A stretch of DNA of 64,000 nucleotides from Siphonodentalium dalli (lineage: Eukaryota; Mollusca; Scaphopoda; Gadilida; Siphonodentaliidae): assembly GCA_032622095.1 (NCBI GenBank), contig CP136061.1, positions 191,648,369-191,712,368 of the forward strand, given 5' to 3'. The translations under genes and the position numbers were made by a program. Each line of letters starts with the position of its first letter. Position 1 is the first letter of the stretch. Of this stretch, positions 36,869 through 46,894 are shown piece after piece. Under the pieces are notes generated by a model that worked only from the letters and a program-made list of their open reading frames with translations, made no database searches and was not told the DNA's origin.

Positions 36869-37041
36869 CTAGATTCATTGTTCTGTCGGACCAGAGCTGC
36901 GAAGGTTTCAATTTCTGATGACTTGATATGTTTCTCCAGTAGCTTTTTATTGTTGTGTAGAAGTGCTGTTATCGTGTCCTCGGCCAGCACATCATAACCT
37001 ATCTGCTTCTGCATGAATGGAAACTGCTTTGCGATGTATTC
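36869..37041 (-). CDS. ITPR: ITPR exon 10 (IP3-binding core, alpha domain)
   Basis: 173 nt, phase 0 to 2, [13 protein letters not shown] to VRQNNES plus [21 protein letters not shown] followed by KKLLEKHI is among the most invariant parts of the family. It completes the armadillo side of the binding pocket. A 3.9-kb intron, mostly without recognisable content, follows. Confidence 0.96.
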
Positions 37042-37712
37042 CTGATAAAGAATAATAATAACATTAAAGTCTATGTGAACAAAAGTACCAACACACATGG
37101 CCTAATAAGCTTTTTGGCTTGTTTCATAATACAATTGAGAAAGATAGCAACTTAACTGAAGTTATCAGGAAACCAAGAAAGCTCAAATTGCTAAGTCAAA
37201 ACAGATCCATAACTCTGACAAAAATGGGATGGCCAGAACTCAAATTGAACTTGGCCTTAATTTTTAGTAGTAAACTTACATGACAAATTTCATGACGAGT
37301 ATTTCGTTGCATTCACGTTAGCAAAAATAATGTTATTAACTAGAAATGGTAAATAAGCTGCTGGTCAGATGGACAGCCAGATAGCCAGATGGACAGCCAG
37401 ATGCATATTGTTTTACAAATGGATGTATACTAAGTAACTATTTTAAAGGGTGAGGACATGCTTGAATGTGGTCAGTTTGGTCAGAATTAGTATCTTATAT
37501 TGTAGGAAATAGAAGTGCCTGGGGAGGGGACGGTAATCTCTGTCTGGAGATGGTATCTGTGACAAATGTACAATTTGGTTTATATGTTTATATTATTTTC
37601 TAGCTGGTTCAATACTAATAACTTCTGCTCTTTATGGAATATTGAATTTAACTGAAACTTCATCAGATATTGGAATTAACTGTTGCCAGGATGTAACGCT
37701 GAGAGGAGTTAC
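37042..37712. other. Intron stretch; short AGATGGACAGCC repeat
   Basis: A small direct repeat (CAGATGGACAGCCAGAT, three partial copies) lies at 37365-37402. Part of 37200-37310 resembles the dispersed CAAATTTCAT type. Nothing else was recognised. Confidence 0.5.
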
Positions 37713-37871
37713 CTGATTCCTTCTGTAATCTTCCTGTGAGAGTTTGAGAATTCTATAACAGAGTCTGCATATCTGTCTGTAATGAGCATGTCGAGCTTTA
37801 GCCAGGTCCTCTATCCTAAGGAATGGACCCTCACCATGATCGATAAACGGAGCCTGCAGAATCTTGAACAC
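37713..37871 (-). CDS. ITPR: ITPR exon 9 (IP3-binding core, alpha domain)
   Basis: 53 codons, phase 0 to 0, [15 protein letters not shown] to EDYRRNQ. The basic helix [20 protein letters not shown] supplies side chains to the alpha face of the ligand pocket in known structures. The donor is CAG|GTAACT and the acceptor ATTCTAG. Confidence 0.95.
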
Positions 37872-38911
37872 CTAGAATGGAAGATATGAACAATCAGCTT
37901 AGCAAAATGACACAAAATGAAACAAAAACACAACACAAAGAAAGAACAATTCTCAACCGTGCAATGTTTAAATTCGAAAAAGGTTGTGAACAAACTTGTT
38001 CTGTTATAAATGAACGTGTTTCCTTCTGGATTACACATTCTTTTGTTTACTAAATAAAAGTGTCTATATGACACTGTACTTCAACTTGGATGGGGGATAA
38101 TTTCATGTGTTACAGTCAATGGAGTGATTACAAATATGCGGAAAGTTTAAATGTCTAAGTAATACTATATCTTAACATGAAGAGATATATATAAAGTAAA
38201 ATCCAAGATGGCTGCCGATGGCCATGTTTTTTTTAACAAAATCCCTGTAAATTTAGAAAAAAATGTCCCACTTGATTATCGCATTATATAATTAATATTA
38301 ATTGATAGAAGCATTTCGGAAAAGGTGTCGAGACTCACATTTATTAATTTATACCCCGGAAACTATATAAAATGTGTTTAGGAAGAGATAATCCATTTTT
38401 AATAGATCAAGCATGCATGAACCACACTTGTACACTCAAAAAACAAATTTCAATGTTTTGATAATATATTAGCATATGTATCCTTATCAAATAACATTGA
38501 TACATCTAATAGCAAGCACCAGCGCACTGAATGCATGCATGGTTGTTTATACCTTAGGTGCAGGTGAATGACTTCATATATTTTTTTCTATATCCATGTG
38601 ATTTTTCAAAGATCGCGGGTATGGATTTTGGACAAATTGTCATGTGACTCCCGGTTAGCAACTGTGTGATTGCCAAAGTGATGCCATCGCGATAAAAATG
38701 AAATTAGCTGTACTTCACAACTTATGAAGAATTCCTATTAGTTTCATTTAAAACAATTTGTTGGTTAGCTTAATGAAAACGAGTGAAAACATCATGACAC
38801 GGTTTCTGACTAATATTGCACAATCCACGACAAGTAGACCTTGTCATGTCATCTCAATCGAGATGACAGCATGATGTTTACATAAATTATTCTTAGCATT
38901 ATGTCGCCAAT
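37872..38911. other. Intron stretch, mostly unrecognised
   Basis: A fragment at 38205-38260 (CCAAGATGGCTGCCGATGGC, GGCCATGTTTT) belongs to the dispersed repeat seen at 21.8 and 22.9 kb. The rest is AT-rich without recognised features. Confidence 0.5.
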
Positions 38912-39053
38912 AAAAAATTAAAATAGACTTCTCAGGATTTTCTCTCTCTCTCCCTTGCTCCTTTAGAACACTAGCTCCAATAGCTATTGGAGCTAGTGTT
39001 CTAAAGGAGCAAGGGAGAGAGAGAAAATCCTGAAAAGTCTATTTTAATTTTTT
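38912..39053. repeat. Near-perfect spacerless palindrome, ~71-bp arms
   Basis: Arms run from AAAAAATTAAAATAGACTT to the centre CCAATAG/CTATTGG at 38983/38984 and back, with a single visible difference (CTCAGG against CCTGAAAAG). The interior has a TCTCTCTCTCTC tract and its complement. It lies about 130 nt from exon 8. No other copy was seen in the window. Confidence 0.85.
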
Positions 39054-39185
39054 GTATGTGCGCCAACATTTTATAAAATCATAATCCTAAACAGATGGGT
39101 CGAGTTGATCTAGTAAAACATATAATATAATAAGAAGCTTCAACACTATGAGTTGCACTCATATAGATATAAATTGGTAACTAAC

Positions 39186-39333
39186 CTGCTGCAAAATGTT
39201 TTGTTCTCTAAGAAGTTTTTGCCTTTCTCTATCTGGTTTACTGACGATTTGATCTAATGGATTGTCTGCTCCTTCGTTAACATCTACATTCGCAAGGAAG
39301 TAAATCAGGTCTGACAGGATTTGCTTTACAAAC
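39186..39333 (-). CDS. ITPR: ITPR exon 8 (start of RIH domain)
   Basis: 148 nt, phase 2 to 0, FVKQILSDLIYFLAN to REQNILQQ. SKPDRERQKLLREQNIL is the family-typical helical block. It begins the first RIH (ryanodine/IP3 receptor homology) domain and the armadillo half of the IP3 core. The middle (NVDVNEGADNPLDQI) is a variable loop. Confidence 0.93.
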
Positions 39334-39839
39334 CTGCAAAATTTACCATGTTTTAAATTTCTTCACCTCAGACCTTTCTACCAGATGTCTCTTGCGAATT
39401 AAGGATTATATTTAACATTTAAAAAAGTAAGTATGTAATCTGTTGTGTACAATATGCAGAAAACCAATATAAAAAAACATTCGTCTATCTGTCTACTATA
39501 TCACAAATGCCTCCTACTCCTAATAATCTTGTTATTTTGCTAATAAAATGCCATGAAGATTATGAAAGGCTGAACAAACAAAATTGGGGCCTCGTTGCCC
39601 ACATTCATATTAGTCGTCAGGGAACTGCACACAATATCACAAAACAAATAAATGAATGGGAAAATATTGGATGCTTATCTGCCTGCATATATCATCTTAC
39701 CATTGCAGAAAATGAAGAATAGACCATATATATGCATACTCTTAGAACTGAACAGGAGAATCCAATCAGCAATGAATTGGTTAAATGGGCTTGGCTCATT
39801 CAAACCCCAAAATTGTGTATACATAATTTGTATACTTAA
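39334..39839. other. Intron stretch without recognised content
   Basis: Overlapping short open frames on the plus strand (39507-39843) show no known motif and are not supported as genes. Confidence 0.45.
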
Positions 39840-40025
39840 TTAACCCTTCCATGACTCGAGTTTCCTGAAATTTAGCAAAAAACCCTGTGCCAATGCATAC
39901 TCTTATATATGTGAGTCTCCAATAAAGAGCCTTGCATATATAAGAGAATCCATTGACCTAACAATATTTACTTTGACCTGGTAAGCCAGTGCATTTCTTA
40001 TACGCGAGGCTCCCTAAGGTAACTG
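39840..40025 (+). repeat. Family A TTAA element, truncated right
   Basis: The left tip TTAACCCTTCCATGACTCG and the first hairpin are complete. The second is cut after GCGAGGCTCCCTAAGG. Confidence 0.78.
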
Positions 40026-40603
40026 CGTTCCCATTTAAGAGGTATCTCAAACATACCTACTCGGAAGCGGAAGCTTTCTGAACAAACTCGTCGATATAGC
40101 ACTGAAATGTTTTTTATTTTCTCACATTTTTCTGTAAATCTAACATCATATTGTTTATTCTGGTTAAATCAGCAGTAAATTTTGCACCTGTATATCATGG
40201 GAAGATAATCCAGAGCTGTCCTCACTTTGCAATTTTTATGATACTACATACTTTTTATGAATAAAATGAAGAGAAAGCAGTGCGTGAAGTTAAAATAGTT
40301 TCCAATTAAGTTAACGCAATATTTGTTTTCCGGCCAGTCACACATTATTCCGCTTCTGAATCCGGAACTTCAATGAATACAAATGGCTTAGCTAGTGTTC
40401 GGGTCCCGCACACTGTGCTCAAAGTCGAATTTTTTTATGACATCAATCTTTTGGAACATATTATATTTGTAGAAAAGTATTTCAAGTATTTATCAACCAA
40501 TTTCGAAGCCCGGAAAATTCAAAAGCGAATATTATGACTAGGTGTATTTTGAAGCACAAATCGGCATGTGGCCTTAAGCAGTAATATGTAACTCGTGACT
40601 CAC

Positions 40604-40764
40604 CTTTTCTCATTCTGGGTGATTGGACCTCGTTCTAACTTATGAGCAATCTCTCCAAGAACTTTACTTGCATCATTAGCAAAGTCAAGATCTCTAACTT
40701 CTTGGGCGGAAACTTGTACAATGTTAAAAGCTTCTTTGTCTTCTTTAATGGAAGCACAACCGAC
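40604..40764 (-). CDS. ITPR: ITPR exon 7 (beta to alpha junction of IP3 core)
   Basis: 161 nt, phase 0 to 2, [13 protein letters not shown] to PITQNEK plus AG. It contains [15 protein letters not shown], the highly conserved stretch at the end of the beta-trefoil and start of the helical half of the ligand pocket. The acceptor CTAACCAG lies 35 nt from a family A repeat (40800-41062), so the polypyrimidine and branch-point region abuts that repeat. Confidence 0.94.
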
Positions 40765-40799
40765 CTGGTTAGAAACAGAAGGGTACATTATGATTTTTC

Positions 40800-41062
40800 T
40801 TAACCCTTTCATGATGGGACAGTGCGCTGGTGCAGCATTAAAGATCCTGTGCCAGTGCATTCTATTATATATGCAAGTTTCCCATAGAAAGCCTCACATA
40901 TATACGAAAATGCACTGGCTTACAAGGTCAAGGTATATATTGTTAACCCATGGTATTCTCTTATATAAATGAGGCTCCCTCTGGGAGACTAGCATATATA
41001 AGAGAATGCATTGGCACAGGGTTTTCACAAAATTTCAGGAAACTCCAGTCATGGAAGGGTTC
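40800..41062. repeat. Family A TTAA element next to exon 7 acceptor
   Basis: The tips are TTAACCCTTTCATGATGGG and GTCATGGAAGGGTTCAA. Two hairpins with ATATATGCAAG and GAATGCATTGGC arms lie between. It is 35 nt upstream of exon 7 in transcript direction. Confidence 0.82.
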
Positions 41063-41134
41063 AAGGCGTAAACAGATTTCCACAGATTATTTTTGCCACT
41101 AGCAGAACTATATTGCTTTTCATTCAGATTTTGG

Positions 41135-41297
41135 GAGTATACATATAGAATACACCCATAGTAGCCAAGAATACCAAATTTTCACCACGAGTAGAATTGT
41201 GGTTTTAACCACGAGCCTTTTGGCGAGTGGTTAAAACCACAATACCATGAGTGTGAAAATTGTGTACTCTCGGCTACTATGCGTGTATTTTATTTAT
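41135..41297. repeat. Imperfect inverted repeat, ~160 bp
   Basis: Outer arms ATAGAATACACCCATAGTAG and CTACTATGCGTGTATTTTAT pair. Inner arms GTGGTTTTAACCACGAGCC and GAGTGGTTAAAACCACAA pair around CCTTTTGG. It is an unknown MITE. Confidence 0.7.
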
Positions 41298-42104
41298 GCA
41301 TTAATTATTATTTTTGTCATTTTATTCTGCGAATTCAACTACCCCGCTGTTTACTTTGAATGTGTATCCTTACCCAGAGACACAAACATGACGCTATAAG
41401 GAATGTGAGCAAGTGATGCATACATTTACATCATGACGTCAGCCTGTTTCTGAGCGATCAGTCACTTGGAATTACTATTCATATGTTTCCTAATTCATAT
41501 AGCACTAGCAAGCTACATTTGATTGAAATGCAGGCAATTTTCCTCATATCTAATTGATATCATGACAACTTCCAATTTTAAATGAATGTGACATAGGAAC
41601 TATTTTGCTAACTATGATGTAGTTCTACTATTGGTATATATGTTTAACACATGAAATTACGTTAGAACATTTACACCCACAGTACAAATTTATACCCACA
41701 GTAGGAAGCTGTATACTCACAGTAGGGTGTAAAGATGAAGTTTACAAAATAGGTGTTATACACATAAAATAACAATTAATTATGGTACAAAATAAACTTT
41801 GAGCTGAGGAGTGTCACATTGAAGAACTTATCTTGTTAGATATCGATATTTCTACCAATTTACTTCTATATTTTCGATGATTTAGAGAGGAACTAATAAC
41901 TAAAGCATTAATTGACAATAACAAACAACTGTTAGCTGTTTACGAGTCTAGTTTTTATATCAAATGAATTTTCTAAAAAAAAATTCAATCTAGAGTTTAC
42001 CTTAGAATTTAAGCTTTTGAGAATCTTAGGATCCAAGATTCAACTAAGAGGAAAATACTGAAATATCCCTAAGAAGTCATTATCATCCCATTGTCATTTT
42101 ATAC
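41298..42104. other. Intron stretch without recognised content
   Basis: AT-rich. A short triplicate word (TATACCCACAGTAGGAAGCT-like, 'CCCACAGTA') occurs at 41668-41722. No exon was recognised. Confidence 0.45.
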
Positions 42105-42137
42105 CTTGAATGCGACATAATCTGAATTCATACTAAC

Positions 42138-42237
42138 TTTGTTCATGATTTTTGTATCTTCGTCTTTGTCGATAGGAATGGAAGTACTATGAACCCATGT
42201 GTTTGTACATAGATGTCTCAGGCGCACATAGGAAGAC
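42138..42237 (-). CDS. ITPR: ITPR exon 6 (IP3-binding core, beta domain)
   Basis: 100 nt, phase 2 to 0, [18 protein letters not shown] to DTKIMNK. I placed the donor at AAA|GTTAGT, because joining to exon 7 ([13 protein letters not shown]) then reproduces the family spacing. A second donor 33 nt further on (AAG|GTATAA at 42105) keeps the frame open and would add 11 residues. [13 protein letters not shown] is nearly invariant in the family. Confidence 0.9.
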
Positions 42238-42569
42238 CTGCAAATTAGAGCATACTATAGTCAGTATTTTGTAATTGACAATAACAATATCATCACAATA
42301 AGCAACAAGAACAAAAATAATTCTTATACATCACAAAATCAGAATATAATATGAATAAATCTTTGGATAACATCAAATAGGAGTGAGTACTGGTGAGTGT
42401 GTTCTTTAACACAGAACTGCATATATATTACTAGCTGATTGTAGAATGATCCAGCAATACCAGTTATGGATATAAACTGAATTTTAGCTACTCAATATTA
42501 CTGACTCAGCAAAATCATTTTATCTCAAATTTTACCTGAGCATTGCTTATGGACTATTATATATATGAA

Positions 42570-42830
42570 ATAACCATTCCATGACTGGAGCTTCTTGAAA
42601 TTGTGAGAAAACCATGTGCCAATGCATTCTCTTATATATTCGAGTCTCCCATAGGGAGCCTTGAATATATAAGAGAATAAATTGGCCTAACAATATTGAC
42701 CTTGACCTTGTAATCCAGTGTGTTCTCTTATATATGCGAGGTTCCCTATGGGATAATCACATATATAAGAGAATGTACTGGCACAGGATCATTAATGCTG
42801 CACCAGCGCAGCTCCCATCATGAAAGGGTC
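42570..42830. repeat. Family A element next to exon 5 donor
   Basis: The left tip is worn (TAACCATTCCATGACTGG), both hairpins are present and the right tip is CATGAAAGGGTCA. It ends 35 nt beyond the exon 5 donor. Confidence 0.8.
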
Positions 42831-42865
42831 ACATGATTATCTGCGATAGAATGCTATGTAGCTAC

Positions 42866-43026
42866 CTTGGGACCAAAGAATCCCCTTGAATTTTCGTTGT
42901 TGGGTCCAACTCAAATATGGAAGCAATATCATGGCTATGTGGAACAGAAACAAGGTTATACACAAGAGATGACGGAGAACCTCGGAGTTTGTTCCTCATT
43001 TGATCGGTAGTGGGGTCATTATCCAC
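42866..43026 (-). CDS. ITPR: ITPR exon 5 (IP3-binding core, beta domain)
   Basis: 161 nt, phase 0 to 2, [14 protein letters not shown] to GDSLVP plus AG of an Arg codon. [20 protein letters not shown] is the conserved core. The start of the exon (DNDPTTDQM) lies in the variable loop where mammalian ITPR1 carries its SI splice segment. No separate SI-like exon was seen here. The donor GTAGCT is followed after about 35 nt by a family A repeat. Confidence 0.94.
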
Positions 43027-43063
43027 CTGTAAAATATGAGAAGGAATGGGGTCATTATACACA

Positions 43064-43125
43064 TTAATGAACTTATTTATCTGAACATTTCTGAGGGAAG
43101 TACTCATCACTGAATGTTTAGTATA
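43064..43125. repeat. Family B fragment (right end)
   Basis: Contains AATGAACTTATTTATCTGAA, CATTTCTGAGGGAAGTACTC and GTTTAGTATAGAT, matching the right part of the copy at 55.4 kb. Confidence 0.7.
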
Positions 43126-43149
43126 GATTTATAAGGCATGTGGTAGATA

Positions 43150-43400
43150 TTTGGCACATCTGCATGTTATATGTGCATGTCTCCGAGACATGCCGATCAT
43201 TACCCTTATACATGCCTGGGAATATACATGTATAACACACAAGGCACCGATTTTTAGAAGTTGCATGTGTTTTTGAGACAATTCACATTTTTTGGATTGG
43301 GAGGGACTTGAACCCCGGCCCATGATGACGAGCATGCCTTGTGACCCAAACCCAAAGTCTGACGTAATACCACACAGCCACCAAAGCGATCCCCAAATCT
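43150..43400 (-). repeat. tRNA-derived SINE, minus strand
   Basis: On the minus strand a clear B box (GGCCGGGGTTCAAGTCCC, about 43303-43320) follows an A-box-like TGGTGGCTGTGTGG (about 43371-43384) at tRNA-like spacing. A body of about 150 bp runs left from it. It is a SINE head rather than a tRNA gene, because the stem pairing and anticodon arm are not intact. Confidence 0.6.
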
Positions 43401-43619
43401 AGGAGTTTCCTGTCTAGCATATACTTCCTTTGAGATAGGTGATGTACATGTAGTGCTTGGCTGGCTTCCTAAGTCTCACTCTCCTGACAGTCTGTCGGAA
43501 AACTCATACAGAGTAAAGCGACATGTAAAATTAACTTGATTATTGCAAATATCAATAGCCCTATATACTAGTGAGAACAAAGATCAAAATTCACTGAAAA
43601 TGCAGTTATGAAATGCAGT

Positions 43620-44545
43620 CCTTCGATTTTGAGGCGTGCAATTGCGCTTGCGCGCCTTGGCGCACGCGGATCAAAAAACCAGCGAGTTATTAAATGCGCA
43701 CGCCGAAAAATTTAAATGCGCGTGTCGGAATTTGCAGCCAGTGAACGAGATTTTAACAAACAGCACATCAATGGTTAAACGCTGACAAGACTATTCACCG
43801 TGTATCTTTCTCAGCAGCGATGACGTTGATTACGAACATGATAACAAAGATCAAAGCGGCCGCCGGCGTCTTTCTCACTCATCAATGATTGGGGTGACAC
43901 CTCGTCACAACTATTGCACGTGCGAGTTCCCGCAAAAAACTGTGTCAATTCTTTGGCGGCCTCGTTTGATGTTTCGGCATGCGGGATTCGCCGATTCATT
44001 TGAATACTATTGCCATAGATTAGGATTTAAGTTTAACTATACTTCGAAGCTATACTTCGAAGCCAGTATCTCTCGACTCGGAGAAAGCGAAAAATGGACA
44101 TTGGAGCCTCCGAAATACCGACTCTATCAAAACGAAAGAGAGCCCCGGTTGATTCGTCGGATTCCGGTGAATCGGATTGCGGTAACCATTCCACTTCCGA
44201 GTTTGAAGTTTTAAGCGACTGCGAGTCTGATGAGCATGCACTCTCAGACGCGGAAGTGGACTCATTACCGTGATTAGATTCACCTGGATTGCCGGATAAT
44301 CGGATTATTGTGGACTAGATATTGTACTACAATCTAAACATATGTTTTTATTTCTGTTTTTCACTTTATGTTGCGCACAGGCACACTTGGAATTATACGT
44401 GTGTATCATTATACTTGTGTTTGTCTATATTCAGTAATCATTTCATCCATGTTAATTTGAATTGTGCTCCCTCAAAAAAGGCGCGCGCAAATTCCAAAAG
44501 CTCCGAGCGATATATCGCGCACCTACGTTTTCCAAATTCGAAGGA
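43620..44545. mobile_element. CpG-rich segment with GCGCGC ends, possible old DNA transposon
   Basis: The left part (GCAATTGCGCTTGCGCGCC, near 43640) and right part (AAGGCGCGCGCAAATTCC, near 44480) are GC-rich inverted words in an otherwise AT-rich intron. The interior encodes a short acidic frame (separate entry). A tandem TATACTTCGAAGC duplication lies at 44038-44062. The borders are uncertain. Confidence 0.35.
44094..44273 (+). pseudogene. Short acidic Ser/Asp/Glu-rich frame, possible transposase N-terminus
   Basis: 59 codons from ATG to TGA. A basic patch (LSKRKRAP) is followed by acidic Ser-rich runs (DSSDSGESDCGN, EVLSDCESDEHALSDAEVDS). Such acidic N-termini are common in piggyBac-type transposases, and the window is full of TTAA elements. 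No catalytic domain follows, so I treat it as a remnant. It could equally be an unrelated spurious frame. Confidence 0.25.
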
Positions 44546-44652
44546 CTGGAAATGAATGGGCCAAAGCAATCTAATGTGACATTTTGCATAAGACAAAACA
44601 AAAAATGTGTATTAAGACTAGAAATCAGCACTTTAACTCTCAAGATACAGAC

Positions 44653-44748
44653 CTCAGCAGCCAGGTACTGGCCAGTGGCGAGATGTTTAAATCTAAATAA
44701 AGAATTCCATCTCCCAGCACCTCCCCGACATGCATCATTCTGTATCAC
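44653..44748 (-). CDS. ITPR: ITPR exon 4 (IP3-binding core, beta domain)
   Basis: 32 codons, phase 0 to 0, [12 protein letters not shown] to [11 protein letters not shown]. It holds the conserved [26 protein letters not shown] block of the MIR/beta-trefoil half of the binding core. The donor is GTCTGT, weaker than most in this gene. An imperfect inverted repeat begins about 36 nt upstream of its acceptor. Confidence 0.94.
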
Positions 44749-44784
44749 CTGAAAAATAGAAAAATCTTGTAGTCAATAAATAGA

Positions 44785-44932
44785 GGATCTCACATGAGTT
44801 TCTATTTTATACGGAATTTATCAACCGAGTTCACTAAATTCGATTTGAGCCGGGGTTTACCGAGGCTCAAATAGAATTTAGAGGACGAGGTTGATAAATT
44901 ACGTATAAAATAGGACGAGTGTGAGATACCTT
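44785..44932. repeat. Imperfect inverted repeat near exon 4 acceptor
   Basis: Arms GGATCTCACATGAGTTTC / TAGGACGAGTGTGAGATACC and TTTATACGGAATTTATCAAC / GTTGATAAATTACGTATAAA pair around TTTGAGCC...GGCTCAAA. It starts about 36 nt upstream of exon 4. Confidence 0.75.
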
Positions 44933-44939
44933 TTATCAC

Positions 44940-46518
44940 ATGATCGAATAAACCCGAAGCAACGCGAAATATTCATCGAAAACAACAATCATAAACTACA
45001 GCGATCGCAAGTTATTTGAAGAACGCTGTGACGTCATCGCACGCGCTGATATTAAACGTGTCTATTACCGATAATTATGAAACTGCTTTTATGGCCAAAT
45101 TATGTGATAAAACAATTTATTACATGCTTGTTCCTAACATTACAGTGTTCCTTCTGTTCCCTATTTACAAATCTGTATGGAACACACATTCCATATGCCT
45201 CGCGTTGATGTCACTTGACGTTCGTTTCAACATGAAGCTGGAACTATAAAATAAAAGAATCATCAAACATGACAAAACAAGCCCTGAATGTGTCTGACAA
45301 CTTTGTAAGTCTGGTTTATTGTTTATTCATGGATTCTAGGACGGATGGCGTGTAACAAACACAGAAAGAAACGTGTGCTAATGGGTTTGTCGATCTTTAA
45401 CACACCTGTCTTGTTATGTGTATAAATGATCTGTTCGGCAGGTGCGGTAGTCGACGGTTATTTACTTTCGTCGACTAATCGCCCGAGGGGTGGTGGGTAT
45501 GGTTGTGTAACTTGTGTATCGATTTCATGCCTGGAAGTAACAGTTAACCGCGTATGCAGCACAATTCCGTTGCGGCGTCCTCTGCCTTTGATGTCGCCGC
45601 CGACATTTGGCGGTCATCTTCAAAGAATTATGTGTGCGACATGTTCACACAGAACGTGCCTGGTTGGCGGCATCCTTCAGTTTGTCTTTGATGTCTGCGC
45701 CGACTTTTCAGAGTCATCGCCGATGTGTTGGGGAATCTAATCAGCTATTGGTTGGAATATCTGTCAGCGTGTTAGGCCATGGGCGGACCTGGGAACGTTG
45801 CAAATAATTACCATTACATGTATTCTCGTTTGGTGCTTCAAGAAAACAATCCGATGTTTGCGAGTTCTTTGACAAGGGGTTGCGTATATATTATAAACTA
45901 TTAATTTGTTTCATTATTTCTTGCAATTCTTTATTGAAAATGTCCAGGTTATACACGGCAGTAATTGTGACTGCATCCCCGTCACACCAGGGTCCCCCAC
46001 AAATACCTCCCACTGTCTACTAGTAACTATGTCCTCGTTAACTGCATTGTGTTAAGTGCACGCCTTTCGCCGCAATTTCACCGATTAATGTGAAGCACGT
46101 GACTTGCCGAAATACGTAGCGGCGGCTTGGGAGTCGCGATCGAGATTAGCTTTACTTTGTGCAATTTTGCACAGTTACTGTCACGTCGTGCTCGTATGCA
46201 GTTTGCTCTAACTTTGCCAGAAACATCGGCAATATGGGCACTTGGCAGTATTTAATAGTAAGGGCCTGTTAAAAACTACATCGGGACGAATGAGACTATG
46301 AGGGCATGAGTATTCCTTGTTGTAAATGCAATAAAACAGTGTAAACACGGAACATCGACAGTTTATAACTGTCTTAAAAATGAATGTAAAGAAGTCATCG
46401 TAATTTAGCATTTATCACTTGTTTACCTGGATGTAATACAGGGCGCATATATTACCGATTAATCGACTAACCGTCGATTATAGCTGTCGATTAGTCGATT
46501 ATGAAAACTCATAATCGT
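44940..46518. other. Intron stretch; possible old hAT-like sequence at its right end
   Basis: The right end, reversed, reads TAGGGTTGCCACGATTATGA and then CGATTAGTCGATT-type words, a tip style typical of hAT elements. Related GTCGACTAATCG words occur at 45470. No matching left tip or target duplication was confirmed. A direct repeat of about 34 bp (TTTGATGTCGCCGCCGACA-like) recurs at 45586 and 45687. Confidence 0.35.
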
Positions 46519-46602
46519 GGCAACCCTAGTTCTTAGATACCGCCGGTGTCAGTTAAAGAGGGCAACCCTAGTTCTTAGGTACTGCCGGTGTCAGTTAAAG
46601 AG
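46519..46602 (+). repeat. 42-bp tandem duplication
   Basis: Two adjacent copies start GGCAACCCTAGTTCTTAG and end GTCAGTTAAAGAG, differing at two positions. Confidence 0.85.
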
Positions 46603-46629
46603 GATCACATTAGAAGTATATATTATAAA

Positions 46630-46891
46630 TTAACCCTTTCATGACTGGAGCTGCACTGGTGCATCATTAAAGATCCTGTGTCGGTGCATTCTCTTATATA
46701 TGCAAGTCTCCCATATGGAGCCTCGCATATATAAGAGATTGCACTGGCTTACAAGGTCAAGGTAAATATTGTTAGGCCAATGCATTCTCTTATATATGAC
46801 AGGCTCCCTAGGGGAGACTAGCATATATCAGAGAATGCATTTACACAGGGTTTTTGCAAAATTTCAGGAAGCCCAGTCATGGAAGGGTTAA
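46630..46891. repeat. Family A TTAA element
   Basis: The tips are TTAACCCTTTCATGACTGG and GTCATGGAAGGGTTAA. Two complete hairpins lie inside. Confidence 0.85.
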
Positions 46892-46894
46892 ATT

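Noticed and set aside
43300-43400. Functional tRNA gene
   Set aside because: A good B box is present, but the acceptor and anticodon stems do not pair, and a SINE body follows.
45426-45740. 104-codon Cys-rich plus-strand frame
   Set aside because: The Cys spacing matches no zinc-binding pattern I know, and an internal direct repeat explains much of it.
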